From: Paracidovorax wautersii | GTDB lineage: Bacteria > Pseudomonadota > Gammaproteobacteria > Burkholderiales > Burkholderiaceae_C | NCBI RefSeq assembly: GCF_900113035.1 | Contig: NZ_FONX01000002.1 | Coordinates: forward strand, 248,001-312,000 | Length of the DNA stretch: 64,000 nucleotides | Direction of reading: 5' to 3' | Part shown: in pieces, positions 24,879 through 33,992 of the stretch | How positions within the stretch are numbered: position 1 is the stretch's first letter | Layout: each line of letters opens with the position of its first letter | The notes under the pieces: generated by a model | The model's database searches: none | The model's input: only the letters and a program-made list of their open reading frames with translations | Told to the model about the DNA's origin: nothing | Translations under genes and position numbers: made by a program

Positions 24879-26785
24879 GGCTGCGCCTCCGGCTTCGCTT
24901 TGTTTTTCATGGCAAGCAGCCCGCGCAGCGATTGCGCAAAGCCCGCAATCCCCTGCGGAAACAGCAGCACCAGCACCAGCATGGTCGCGCCCAGCACGGC
25001 GCGCCAGTAATCGGTGTGGCGGGCGATGGTGTCGTGCAGCCAGGTGAAGGCCGCCGCGCCCGCCAGCGGGCCGGCCAGCGACTGCACGCCGCCCAGCAGC
25101 ACCATGACCAGCCCATCGACCGACTGGCCGACCGACAGCGCCCCGGGCGAGACGCCGCCCTTGGAAAGCGCGTAGAGCGCCCCGGCCAGCCCGGCGGCCA
25201 TGCCCGCCGCCACGAAGCCCGCCCAGCGCAGCCGGTGCACGTCGATGCCGATGGCATCCGCCCGCAGGGCCGAATTGCGCGCCGCGCGCAGCGCCAGCCC
25301 GAAGGGCGACTGCAGCAGCCGGCGCAGCGCCCAGATGCCGCCGGCCACGCAGGCCAGCACCAGCCAGTAGAAGGCGGGGCCCTCGGCCAGCCAGCCCTGG
25401 GGCCACACGCCGGTGATGCCGTTGCTGCCGCCGGTCACCGCGTCCCACTGGAATGCGATGGCCCAGGTGATCTGCGCGAAGGCCAGCGTCAGCATCGCCA
25501 GATACACGCCCGAGAGGCGCACGCAGAACCAGCCGTAGGCCAGCGCGAAGGCGCCGCCCGCCAGCGGCGCCAGCGCCAGCGCGGCCGGCACGGGCAGGCC
25601 CGCCGTGCGCACCAGCAGCGCCACCGCATAGGCGCCCACGCCGAAATACGCCGCATGGCCGAAGGAATGCAGGCCGGCCGGCCCCATCAGCGCATGCAGG
25701 CTGGCGGCGAAGAGCGCGGCGATCAGCATGTCCTGCATCAGCACCGTGGCATAGGGCCAGGCGCTGGCCGCCACGGGCAGCAGCGCCAGCGCCGCCACGC
25801 CGGCCACGGCGCCCCAGCGGGCCGCGCGGCTGGCCGGGCACGGCGGGGCCTCGGCCGGGGCTGCGAGGCGCGGCACGGCCTGCGGCCGGCCCAGCAGGCC
25901 CCAGGGGCGCCAGACCAGCACGGCGGCCATCACCAGGAATTCGACCACCAGCGTGAGGCACGGAAAGGCGATGGCCACGCCCGCCACTTCCACCACGCCC
26001 AGCCAGATGCACACCGCCTTCAGCTCCGCGATCAGCAGCGCCGCCACGAAGGCGCCGGGCAGCGAGCCCATGCCGCCCACCACCACCACCACGAAGGCGG
26101 CGCCGATGGTGGCCATGTCCATCTCCAGGTTCGCCGGCTCGCGCGGCAGCTGCAGCGCGCCGCCCAGGCCGGCCAGCAGCGCGCCCAGCGCGAACACGGC
26201 GGTGAAGAGCCAGGCCTGGTTCACGCCCAGCGCGCCGACCATCTCGCGGTCCTGCGTGGCGGCGCGCACCAGCGTGCCCCAGCGCGTGCGGTGCAGCAGC
26301 AGCCAGAGCAGGGCCAGCACCAGCGGCCCCACGCAGATCAGGAACAGGTCGTAGGCCGGGAACTGCCGGCCCAGCAGCGGCACCGCGCCTTCCAGCCCCG
26401 GCGCGCGCGGGCCGAACAGCTCTTCCGGGCCCCAGGCCCAGAGCACTGCGTCCTTGATGACCAGCACCAGCGCGAAGGTGGCCAGCAGCTGGAAGAGTTC
26501 GGGCGCGCGGTAGATGCGGCGCAGCAGCGCCACTTCCACCAGCGCGCCCAGCAGCCCCACGGCCAGCGGCGCCAGCAGCAGCGCGGGCCAGAAGCCGATG
26601 CCGGGTGCCAGGCGATCGACCAGCGAATAGGCCGCGTAGAGGCCCAGCATGGTGAACGAGCCATGCGCGAAGTTGACGATGCGCGTCACGCCGAAGATGA
26701 GCGACAGGCCCACCGCCACCAGAAAGAGGGTGGAAGCGCCCGCCAGCCCGTTCAGCAGCTGCAGCAGCAGGCCGGAGAGATCCAT
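24875..26785 (-). CDS. Fused LivH-LivM ABC transporter permease
   Basis: A 636-aa protein in which both HAAT permeases are one chain. The LivH half (1-290: GLSLIFGVTRIVNFAHGSFTMLGLYAAY, GGMGSLPGAFVAALLIAELKA) is followed by a short linker (about 291-320). The LivM half follows (MLIAALFAASLHALMGPAGLHSFGHAAYFGVGAYA, RNSALRADAIGIDVHRLRWAGFVAAGMAAGLAGALYA). About 16 membrane segments. Fusion fixes a one-to-one stoichiometry. It lies between the binding-protein gene and livG. Confidence 0.93.
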   Translation of the reverse strand: MDLSGLLLQLLNGLAGASTLFLVAVGLSLIFGVTRIVNFAHGSFTMLGLYAAYSLVDRLAPGIGFWPALLLAPLAVGLLGALVEVALLRRIYRAPELFQLLATFALVLVIKDAVLWAWGPEELFGPRAPGLEGAVPLLGRQFPAYDLFLICVGPLVLALLWLLLHRTRWGTLVRAATQDREMVGALGVNQAWLFTAVFALGALLAGLGGALQLPREPANLEMDMATIGAAFVVVVVGGMGSLPGAFVAALLIAELKAVCIWLGVVEVAGVAIAFPCLTLVVEFLVMAAVLVWRPWGLLGRPQAVPRLAAPAEAPPCPASRAARWGAVAGVAALALLPVAASAWPYATVLMQDMLIAALFAASLHALMGPAGLHSFGHAAYFGVGAYAVALLVRTAGLPVPAALALAPLAGGAFALAYGWFCVRLSGVYLAMLTLAFAQITWAIAFQWDAVTGGSNGITGVWPQGWLAEGPAFYWLVLACVAGGIWALRRLLQSPFGLALRAARNSALRADAIGIDVHRLRWAGFVAAGMAAGLAGALYALSKGGVSPGALSVGQSVDGLVMVLLGGVQSLAGPLAGAAAFTWLHDTIARHTDYWRAVLGATMLVLVLLFPQGIAGFAQSLRGLLAMKNKAKPEAQP

Positions 26786-26813
26786 GCGCGAAAGGGAGGG
26801 AAGGGCGGGCCGC

Positions 26814-28037
26814 TCAGTTCGCGGCGGCAGGCCGCAGCTGGCGCACCTGCGCGTCGGAGGGCTGGTACTTGGCGCCGTCCAGGTAGCGGAAGTCCACCAT
26901 CACGCCCTTGCCGCCCTCGTTCTTCGTCGTGCCGACGAAGGCGCCCATGGTGGATTGGTGGTCCTGCGCGCGGTAGGTGATGGGGCCGAAGGGCGTGTTC
27001 ACCTGCAGGCCGCGGAAGGCGGCGATCAGGCGCTCGGTGTCGGCCGAACCGGCGCGCTGCAGGCCGGCGGCCAGCGAGAGCACGGCGTTGTAGCCCACGA
27101 CCGATCCGGCGCGCGGGTAGTCGCCGAAGCGCTTCTGGTAGGCCGCGAGGAAGGCCTTGTGCTCGGGCGTCTGGATGCCCTGCCACGGGTAGCCGGTGAC
27201 GATCCAGCCGTTGGGCGTCTCGCCCTTGAGGGTGTCCAGGTACTCGGGCTCGCCCGAGAGCAGGCTCACCACGCTGCGGCCCTGGAACAGGCCCCGCGTG
27301 TTGCCTTCGCGCACGAACCTGGCCAGATCGGCGGCGAACAGCACGTTGAAGATCGCGTCGGGCTTGGCATCGGCCAGCGCCTGCACCACGCTGCCCGCAT
27401 CCACCTTGCCCAGCGGCGTGGCCTGCTCGGCGACGAACTCCACGTCGGGCTGGGCGGCCTTCATCAGCGTCTTGAAGGTGGCCACGGCCGACTGGCCGTA
27501 TTCGTAGTTGGGATAGACGATGGCCCAGCGCTTCTTGCGCAGCTGCACCGCCTCGGGCACCAGCATGGCCACCTGCATGTAGGTGGAGGGCCGCAGGCGG
27601 AAGGTGTAGCGGTTGCCGTTCTCCCACACGATCTTGTCGGTGAGCGGCTCGGCCGCGAGGAAGAACACCTTCTTCTGCCGCGCGAAGTCGGTCAGCGCCA
27701 GGCCCACGTGCGAGAGGAAGCTGCCCATGAGCACGTCCACCTTCTCGTGGGCCAGCAGTTCCTCGGCGGCGCGCACGGCGTCGCCCGGGTTGCCGTTGTC
27801 GTCGCGCGTGACCAGCTCCAGCTTCTTGCCCTGCACGCCGCCGCCCGCGTTGATCTGCTCCAGCGCCAGCTCCATGCCCTTCTTGTAGGGCTCCAGGAAG
27901 GCCGGCTGGGCCTTGTAGCTGTTGATCTCGCCGATCTTGTACACGCTTTGCGCCTGGGCATGGGCGGCGGGCAGCAGGGCGGACGAGGCGAATGCGGCCA
28001 GCAGGGCGGCCAGGTGAGAGCGGCGGGTCGAAGGCAT
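26814..28037 (-). CDS. Branched-chain amino acid-type ABC transporter substrate-binding protein
   Basis: A 407-aa periplasmic type-I binding protein with a Tat/Sec-like signal (MPSTRRSHLAALLAAFASSALLPAAHAQ). Features are YKIGEINSYKAQPAFLEPYKKGMELALEQINAGGGVQGK, DDNGNPGDAVRAAEELLAHEKVDVLMGS and a C-terminal GPITYRAQDHQSTMGAFVG. The start at 28037 puts the signal peptide at the N terminus. It is the first gene of the operon, 28 bp ahead of the fused permease, and is divergent from fpr. The ligand is not predictable from sequence; these proteins bind amino acids, short amides or aromatic acids. Confidence 0.9.
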   Translation of the reverse strand: MPSTRRSHLAALLAAFASSALLPAAHAQAQSVYKIGEINSYKAQPAFLEPYKKGMELALEQINAGGGVQGKKLELVTRDDNGNPGDAVRAAEELLAHEKVDVLMGSFLSHVGLALTDFARQKKVFFLAAEPLTDKIVWENGNRYTFRLRPSTYMQVAMLVPEAVQLRKKRWAIVYPNYEYGQSAVATFKTLMKAAQPDVEFVAEQATPLGKVDAGSVVQALADAKPDAIFNVLFAADLARFVREGNTRGLFQGRSVVSLLSGEPEYLDTLKGETPNGWIVTGYPWQGIQTPEHKAFLAAYQKRFGDYPRAGSVVGYNAVLSLAAGLQRAGSADTERLIAAFRGLQVNTPFGPITYRAQDHQSTMGAFVGTTKNEGGKGVMVDFRYLDGAKYQPSDAQVRQLRPAAAN

Positions 28038-28282
28038 GGTGTGAGGTCTTAGGTCGAGGACGGCATGAGCTTCAGCGGAAATGGAATGTACCCGCCCCGC
28101 CGGTTTGCCCGACAATGCTGGGGTTTGCCCGCACGGCAGGGGGCAGCTTCAGGAACGGCGAAGGCGGCGCCTATGGCGCGCGGCCCTTCGGTCCCTTCCG
28201 GCCACCGGCCCTGCCCCGATACGGGTTCGCCGCCGCCCCTGATCTTCCCGATCTCCTCTTTCTACCCGGATACAGCCATTCC

Positions 28283-29056
28283 ATGAGCGCTTTTCTCGAA
28301 GAACGCGTCCTGACCGTTCACCACTGGACCGACCGCCTGTTCTCCTTCACCACCACGCGGGACCCGGCCCTGCGTTTCTCCAACGGCCACTTCACCATGA
28401 TCGGCCTGAAGGTGGACGGCAAGCCCCTGCTGCGCGCCTATTCCATCGCCAGCCCCAACTACGAGGAACACCTCGAGTTCCTGTCGATCAAGGTGCCCGA
28501 AGGCCCGCTGACCTCGCGCCTGCAGAACATCCAGGTGGGCGACACCATCATCGTCGGCAAGAAGCCCACCGGCACGCTGCTGATCGACTACCTGCTGCCC
28601 GGCAAGAACCTGTATCTGATCGGCACCGGCACGGGCCTGGCCCCCTGGCTGGCCGTGGCCCGCGACCCCGAGACCTACGAGCGCTTCGACAAGGTCGTGG
28701 TGGTGCACGGCGTGCGCCAGGTCGAAGAGCTGGCCTACCAGCAGCTGTTCGAGAAGGACCTCGCCGAGCATGAATTCCTGGGCGAGATCCTCAAGGACAA
28801 GCTGGTCTATTACCCCACCGTCACCCGCGAGCCCTTCCGCAACCAGGGCCGCATCACCGACCTGATCGAAGACGGCACCTTCCCCGCCAACATCGGCCTG
28901 CCCGCGCTGGACCCGGCCAACGACCGCGTCATGCTCTGCGGCAGCCCCGCCATGCTGGCCGACCTGAAGGAGATGCTGGAAAAGCGCGGCTTCAACGAAG
29001 GCAACACCAGCACGCCGGGCGACTTCGTCGTCGAGCGCGCCTTCGTCGAGAAATAA
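28283..29056 (+). CDS. fpr: Ferredoxin/flavodoxin--NADP reductase
   Basis: A 257-aa FNR. FAD-binding RAYSIASPNYEEHLEF, NADP-binding LYLIGTGTGLAPWLAVARD and VMLCGSPAMLADLKEML, and a C-terminal FVVERAFVEK ending. Length and motifs match the subclass-I bacterial Fpr. It passes electrons between NADPH and ferredoxin/flavodoxin, often in oxidative stress or FeS assembly. It ends before a strong bidirectional terminator. Confidence 0.93.
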   Translation: MSAFLEERVLTVHHWTDRLFSFTTTRDPALRFSNGHFTMIGLKVDGKPLLRAYSIASPNYEEHLEFLSIKVPEGPLTSRLQNIQVGDTIIVGKKPTGTLLIDYLLPGKNLYLIGTGTGLAPWLAVARDPETYERFDKVVVVHGVRQVEELAYQQLFEKDLAEHEFLGEILKDKLVYYPTVTREPFRNQGRITDLIEDGTFPANIGLPALDPANDRVMLCGSPAMLADLKEMLEKRGFNEGNTSTPGDFVVERAFVEK

Positions 29057-29128
29057 GCCCTCCCAGCCCGCAAGGCACGCGCGGCGTGCGGCAGGCAGCC
29101 TTCTGCCGCGCAGCCGCACGAGAAAAGA

Positions 29129-29166
29129 AAAAGGCCGGCCCGGAATCGCTTCCGGGCCGGCCTTTT
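29129..29166. terminator. Bidirectional rho-independent terminator between fpr and the glycine-zipper gene
   Basis: AAAAGGCCGGCCCGGAA, loop TCGC, TTCCGGGCCGGCCTTTT: a 17-bp stem flanked by A and T runs on both sides, serving the convergent genes. Confidence 0.9.
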
Positions 29167-29201
29167 GCGTTGCCTGCCGCCACCGGGGCGGCTTCGGCGG
29201 G

Positions 29202-30011
29202 TCAGTAGGTGTTGTTCACCACGCGCATCGGCTGGTTGTTGCCGTAGTAGCCGGCGTCGCTGCCACCCTGGTAGACCTGGAAGGAGCCGCCATCCACGCG
29301 CACCGGCGTGCCCTGGGCCACCGGCTGCGAACGGGTGAAGGTGCGGATCGAGCCGTCATCCATGCGCACGCGGATCTGGTAGGCCGTGGTGGTGCGGGTG
29401 CGCTGCTCCACCGTGTGGCCCAGATAGCCGCCGCCCAGGGCGCCGATCAGCGTGGCTGCGGTACGGCCGTTGCCCTTGCCCACCTGGTTGCCCAGCACGC
29501 CGCCGAGCACGCCGCCGGCGATCGCGCCGACGCCCGTGGCCGGAGCGGCCTCCTGCACGGCCTGCACCGATTCCACGCGGCCGCAGCTGGCGCACACGGG
29601 CGCACGGGCCACCGGCTGGGCCGAGACCGGGCGGGAATACGAAGGCGATCCATAGCCGCCCTGGGCGTAATCCTCGCGGCCCGAGCCGCTGCGCACGCGG
29701 GTCGCTCCTTGATGGATAGCCGCCTGCGGGCGCTGCACCTGGGCTGCGGGGGCATTCTGTGCCGTGGCTGCCTCAGCCTGGGCGACGCGCGTGTCGGCCG
29801 CGGCCGGTGCTGCGAGCGCAGCCACGGGCTGGGCCGGCACGGCATCGCGGTGGGTCTGCTGCACGATCAGCGTGGCGCCCAGGGCCAGCACGCTGGCGCC
29901 CAGCGCGCCGATGGCCGCCCACATCCATTTGGCTGATGCGCCCCCCGGGCCGGTGGCGCCGGGCGTGGACGAAGAAGAAGCCGAATTGGGAGATTGAACG
30001 ATCAGACTCAT
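29202..30011 (-). CDS. Glycine-zipper 2TM domain envelope protein
   Basis: A 269-aa protein with one N-terminal membrane helix (WMWAAIGALGASVLALGATLIV, about 29-50), a long Ala/Gln-rich periplasmic linker with CASCG, and a glycine-zipper 2TM domain (GVGAIAGGVLGGVLGNQVGKGNGRTAATLIGALGGGYLGHTVEQR, about 159-203). The tail VRMDDGSIRTFTRSQPVAQGTPVRVDGGSFQVY resembles that of the SlyB/RickA 17-kDa type surface antigen family. Probably membrane-anchored, facing the periplasm. Start at 30011 from homology and the following helix. Function not known. Confidence 0.8.
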   Translation of the reverse strand: MSLIVQSPNSASSSSTPGATGPGGASAKWMWAAIGALGASVLALGATLIVQQTHRDAVPAQPVAALAAPAAADTRVAQAEAATAQNAPAAQVQRPQAAIHQGATRVRSGSGREDYAQGGYGSPSYSRPVSAQPVARAPVCASCGRVESVQAVQEAAPATGVGAIAGGVLGGVLGNQVGKGNGRTAATLIGALGGGYLGHTVEQRTRTTTAYQIRVRMDDGSIRTFTRSQPVAQGTPVRVDGGSFQVYQGGSDAGYYGNNQPMRVVNNTY

Positions 30012-30179
30012 GATGAAGTCCTCCTTGGAGTTGTCGCCGCAGCGTACCGCCAGGGATGCTTTACAAGCCGGGTCTATTTGTAACCGCCGTAAGAGCGCGT
30101 GGCAGCGCTGTAGGCCGGCGCCTCGCCCGCGCACCGCATGTCGCAGGCAGGCCACATCGACGGATGCGGCCTCGGCCGT

Positions 30180-31142
30180 TCAGGCCGTGCGTGCCTGCTC
30201 TGCGGCTTGTCGCTCCTCGCCCTGGCGCTTCTGCAGGCCGGCGTGCCTGGCGTATTCCTCGCGCGTTTCCTGCAGCGCGCGTGCGCAGGCGGCGGCGAAG
30301 AGCAGCACCGCCGACGAGAAGAAGATCCACATCAGCAGCACCACCAGCGAGCCCGCCGCGCCGTAGGCCGAGACCACGGCCGCCGTCGAGAGATAGAACG
30401 CCAGCAGCTGCTTGCCCACCGTGAACAGGATGGCGCCCACCACCGCGCCGAACACCAGGCAGGTCATCGACGGCTTGGGGCCGCCGCCGATGCGCATCAG
30501 CCCCACGAAAAGGCCCACCGCGATGCCGAAGGCCACCAGTTCGTTGACCACCAGCAGCAGCGTGCCCGCACCCTCGGGCAGGGTGCCGGTGGCCCAGTGG
30601 CTCACCATGTTGATGCCGGTCGAGACCACCAGCGAGATGAGCAGCAGGAAGCCGATCGCCATCACGTAGCCCAGGCCGCGCAGGCGCAGCGAGGCCATGC
30701 GCCACCAGGCGGCCTTGACCTGCGGCACCGGCTGCCCGCCCGTCCAGAGGCGTTCCAGCGCGGACTGCAGCTCCACGAACACCCCTGTGGCGCCCGAGAG
30801 CAGCAGCACGAAGCCGAAGATGGAGGCCAGCCGCCCTTCGGACGGCGCCTGCGCGCTCGCCAGCGCGGCGCGGATCACGTCCGCACCCCGGTCGCCCACC
30901 ACGCTCTGCACCTGGGTGATCAGGTTGGTCTCCAGGTAGGACTTGTCGATCCACCAGCCCAGCACGCCCACCAGCAGCAGGAGCAGGGGGGCCAGGCTGA
31001 GCATGCCGTAGAACGACATGGCGGCGCTCATGCGCGGCCCGTCCACGTCCATCCACAGATTGGCGGCACGGATCAACGGCGCCACGGGGCGCAGCAGGCG
31101 CTGGGCGCGATCGGCCAGCCGGTCCTTGAGGGAGGTCGTCAT
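30180..31142 (-). CDS. YihY/virulence factor BrkB family membrane protein (copy 1)
   Basis: A 320-aa protein with six membrane segments and family motifs RMSAAMSFYGMLSLAPLLLLLVGVLGWW, GVFVELQSALERLW and SYGAAGSLVVLLMWIFFSSAVLLFAAAC. The family was once called ribonuclease BN by mistake. The charged C-terminal tail is Glu/Arg-rich. A second family member lies at 51132 and is clearly divergent in sequence. Divergent from the shikimate kinase gene. Confidence 0.9.
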   Translation of the reverse strand: MTTSLKDRLADRAQRLLRPVAPLIRAANLWMDVDGPRMSAAMSFYGMLSLAPLLLLLVGVLGWWIDKSYLETNLITQVQSVVGDRGADVIRAALASAQAPSEGRLASIFGFVLLLSGATGVFVELQSALERLWTGGQPVPQVKAAWWRMASLRLRGLGYVMAIGFLLLISLVVSTGINMVSHWATGTLPEGAGTLLLVVNELVAFGIAVGLFVGLMRIGGGPKPSMTCLVFGAVVGAILFTVGKQLLAFYLSTAAVVSAYGAAGSLVVLLMWIFFSSAVLLFAAACARALQETREEYARHAGLQKRQGEERQAAEQARTA

Positions 31143-31316
31143 GCCGGGGATTGTCGCCCTGCCGTCGGGCAGCGACTGTCAGCAGATGCCGACAGCACCG
31201 GCACTGCGGGCATGCTTGCGGCCCCCAGCGCGGCAGGGGCCGGCGGCGCCCGGCGGGCCGTACACTCGACGGCTGCCACGAAGCCCCATCCACCCGAGAC
31301 AAACAGGAAAGAAAGA

Positions 31317-31835
31317 ATGCACACGCGCTGCGCACTGGTCGGCATGCCAGGCTCCGGCAAATCGACCGTCGGCCGCCAGCTGGCCCGCCGGCTGGAGGTG
31401 CCCTTTCTGGACCTGGACCACCGGCTGGAGCAGGTGCTGGGCACCAGCATCCGCGCGTACTTCGAGCAGCACGGCGAAGACAGCTTCCGCGAGCGCGAGT
31501 CCGCCCTGCTGGCCGAAGTGGCCGCGCAGCCGGGCGACATGGTGCTCTCCACCGGCGGCGGCGTGGTGCTGCGGCCGGCCAACCGCGCCGCGCTGCGCGA
31601 CTTCGGCCACGTGCTGTACCTGCGCGCCACGCCCGACGAGATCTTCAAGCGCGTGCGCCACGACAAGGCCCGCCCGCTGCTGCAGGTGGCCAACCCGCTG
31701 GAGCGCCTGCGCGAGCTCCACGCCCAGCGCGACCCGCTCTACCGCGAGGCCGCCCACTTCACCATCGAAACCGGCCGGCCCACCGTGAGCACGCTGGTCA
31801 GCATGATCGTCATGCAGCTGGAAATGGCGGCCTGA
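31317..31835 (+). CDS. Shikimate kinase
   Basis: A 172-aa P-loop kinase: Walker A GMPGSGKST (9-17), shikimate-binding DLDHRLEQVLGTSIRAYFEQHGEDSFRERES, GGG motif STGGGVVLRP, and the lid KRVRHDKARPLL. It would phosphorylate shikimate to shikimate-3-phosphate in aromatic amino acid synthesis. ATG at 31317 follows AGGAAAGAA. It lies alone, without aroB, 72 bp before a GntP-type permease; the usual aroK-aroB pair is not here, so it may be a second copy. A gluconate kinase was considered because of the permease but the DxD and GGG motifs are of shikimate kinase type. Confidence 0.87.
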   Translation: MHTRCALVGMPGSGKSTVGRQLARRLEVPFLDLDHRLEQVLGTSIRAYFEQHGEDSFRERESALLAEVAAQPGDMVLSTGGGVVLRPANRAALRDFGHVLYLRATPDEIFKRVRHDKARPLLQVANPLERLRELHAQRDPLYREAAHFTIETGRPTVSTLVSMIVMQLEMAA

Positions 31836-31907
31836 CCGGCCCGGGCCCGCCCCGCGGCGGGCGGGCCGTGCAGCGCTGCGTTCATCGCTTTTCTTTCAAC
31901 GACTCCC

Positions 31908-33311
31908 ATGAACTCCCAAGACATCCAATTGCTGGCGACCGCGCTGGCCAGCGTGCTGGGGCTGGTCGCGCTCATCGTGTCGCGGCCCAGGCTGCACCCG
32001 TTGCTGGCACTGCTGCTCGTCTCCGTCGCCACCGGCCTGCTCACCGGCATGCCGCTGGACAAGCTGGTCCACGCCATCTCGGGCGGCGCGGGCAAGACGC
32101 TGGGGGCGGTGGGCCTGGTCGTGGCGCTGGGCGCCATGCTGGGCAAGATCCTGGCGGATTCCGGCGTCACCGACAGCCTGGCCAGCGCTATCCTGGAGCG
32201 GGCTTCGCGCAAGCTCCTGCCCTGGGCCATGACCGGCGTGGCCTTCATCGTCGGCATTCCGATGTTCTTCGAGGTGGGGCTGGTCGTGCTGCTGCCGCTG
32301 ATCTTCGGCGTAGCCCGCAAGCTGGAGGCCGAGCAGCGCGGCGGCGGATCGGCCTATGTCTATATCGGCGTGCCCGTCATCGCCGCGCTGGCCGCCATGC
32401 ACGGCATGGTGCCGCCGCATCCGGGCCCGCTCACCGCCATCGCCACGCTCAAGACCAGCGTCGGCGCCACCATGCTCTACGGCTTCATCGCCGCCATTCC
32501 CGCCATCGTGCTGGCCGGCCCGGTGTACGGCAGCTTCATCGCCCGGCGCCTGACGGTGCGCCCCGACGACGCCCTGATCGCCCAGTACGCGCCCGAACTC
32601 AAAGGGGCTGATGGCGACGCGGCCGCGCAGGGATCGCGCCCGGCGCCGCCCGGCATCGGCGTGGGCGTGCTGGCCGCCCTGGCGCCCGCGCTGCTCATGC
32701 TGCTGCACGCCGTGGGCGAGATGCTGCTGCCCAAGAGCTCGCCCCTGCTGCACTTCGCAGCCTTCGTGGGCCACCCCATCATCGCCATGCTGCTGGGCGT
32801 GATCTTCGCCGTGCTGGTGCTGCGCCCGGGCCGGCCCGAGGCGGTGCGCCGCGCGCTGAGCGACAGCATCAAGCCCGTCGCCAACGTGCTGCTCATCATC
32901 GCGGGCGGCGGCGCCTTCCAGCAGGTGCTGACCGATGCGCGCGTGGGCGACGCCATCGTCCACCTGAGCCACCAGCTGCCGGTGTCGCCGCTGCTGCTGG
33001 GCTGGCTCATCTCCATGTTGCTGTCCGTCTCCACGGGCTCGGCCACCGTCGGCATCGTGGGGGCCGCGGGCCTGCTCGCGCCGCTGGCGGCCTCCGGCAC
33101 GGCGGTGAACCAGCCGCTGCTGGCGCTGGCCATCGGCTGCGGGTCGCTCTTCTTCAACTACGCCAACCACGCCGGCTTCTGGCTGGTGAAGGAATCGTTC
33201 GGCATGAGCATGGGCGAGGCCACCAAGACCATCTCGGTCGTGCAGTCCATCGTGGCGCTGGTGGGGCTGGCGATGGTGATGCTGATGAACCTGCTGCCGC
33301 CCCTGGTCTGA
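31908..33311 (+). CDS. GntP family gluconate:H+ symporter-type permease
   Basis: A 467-aa permease with about 12 membrane segments. GntP features: GAMLGKILADSGVTDSLASAIL, IVGIPMFFEVGLVVLLPLIFGVARK, AMHGMVPPHPGPLTAIATL, and GSATVGIVGAAGLLAPL near the C terminus. Members import gluconate, 2-keto-3-deoxygluconate, D-serine or related acids with protons. No gluconate kinase lies beside it. A bidirectional terminator follows. Confidence 0.9.
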   Translation: MNSQDIQLLATALASVLGLVALIVSRPRLHPLLALLLVSVATGLLTGMPLDKLVHAISGGAGKTLGAVGLVVALGAMLGKILADSGVTDSLASAILERASRKLLPWAMTGVAFIVGIPMFFEVGLVVLLPLIFGVARKLEAEQRGGGSAYVYIGVPVIAALAAMHGMVPPHPGPLTAIATLKTSVGATMLYGFIAAIPAIVLAGPVYGSFIARRLTVRPDDALIAQYAPELKGADGDAAAQGSRPAPPGIGVGVLAALAPALLMLLHAVGEMLLPKSSPLLHFAAFVGHPIIAMLLGVIFAVLVLRPGRPEAVRRALSDSIKPVANVLLIIAGGGAFQQVLTDARVGDAIVHLSHQLPVSPLLLGWLISMLLSVSTGSATVGIVGAAGLLAPLAASGTAVNQPLLALAIGCGSLFFNYANHAGFWLVKESFGMSMGEATKTISVVQSIVALVGLAMVMLMNLLPPLV

Positions 33312-33343
33312 GCCGGCATTCCAGCCTTCTCCGCGTCCCCATC

Positions 33344-33370
33344 AAAAAAGGCCTGCAATGCAGGCCTTTT
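33344..33370. terminator. Bidirectional terminator between gntP-type gene and the HdeA-like gene
   Basis: AAAAGGCCTGC, loop AAT, GCAGGCCTTTT: an 11-bp stem with A and T tracts on both sides, between convergent genes. Confidence 0.85.
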
Positions 33371-33392
33371 CTACGCCGGGACGAGGGCCCCC

Positions 33393-33761
33393 TTACTTGG
33401 CGTGCTTGGCCGGGTGGGCGTGGTGGGCCGCATTGGCCGGGTCGGTGGCCATGCTGCTGGCGATCACCTTCTCGTAGGCCGACTTGGTCAGGTTGACCGC
33501 GCAGAACTCGTCCAGCTGCGGCTTGATCTTGTCGATGGATTCTTCCTCGAACACCGCTTCCTTGTTGCCCTTCTTGGAGTGGCCCACGGCGTAGTAGATG
33601 AACTTGGGCTTGACGGTCTCGCTCAGCGCGATGTAGTCGGCGCAGGTCGTCTTCACGATGGGCTTGGCAGGTGCGGCTGCCGGTGCGGGCGTCTGGGCCA
33701 GCGCGGCGGTGGCGGTCACTGCGGTCAGGGCCAGTGCGGTGATGTAGGGAAGAACTCGCAT
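33393..33761 (-). CDS. HdeA/HdeB family acid-stress chaperone-like periplasmic protein
   Basis: A 122-aa protein with a signal peptide (MRVLPYITALALTAVTATAALA) and an Ala/Pro linker. The core runs from TTCADYIALSETVKPKFIYYAVGHSKKG to LDEFCAVNLTKSAYEKV, with Cys40 and Cys87 in the positions of the single HdeA disulfide. HdeA monomers protect periplasmic proteins at low pH. The His/Lys-rich tail (AAHHAHPAKHAK) is unusual and could respond to acid or bind metal (inference). 33762-33992 holds no gene I can support. Confidence 0.82.
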   Translation of the reverse strand: MRVLPYITALALTAVTATAALAQTPAPAAAPAKPIVKTTCADYIALSETVKPKFIYYAVGHSKKGNKEAVFEEESIDKIKPQLDEFCAVNLTKSAYEKVIASSMATDPANAAHHAHPAKHAK

Positions 33762-33992
33762 GATGTCACTCCTTGGGATCGATGGTGTTGGCGGAGCGCC
33801 GTCTGGTGCCCCGTGGCCTTGCCGCCTGGAGCCGTCGTGCGGTGCGCGAGGGGCTGTCCCCTGGCGGGCTGGCTATCGACGACTTTTCAGCGACGAGTCC
33901 ATCGTAGGAGCGGCGACTTAGACCGGACTTAAAAGGAAGGCACAGCGCAGGTGCCCTCGCTCATCGCGTCGAACCGTCGGCGCGGCGGCGCA

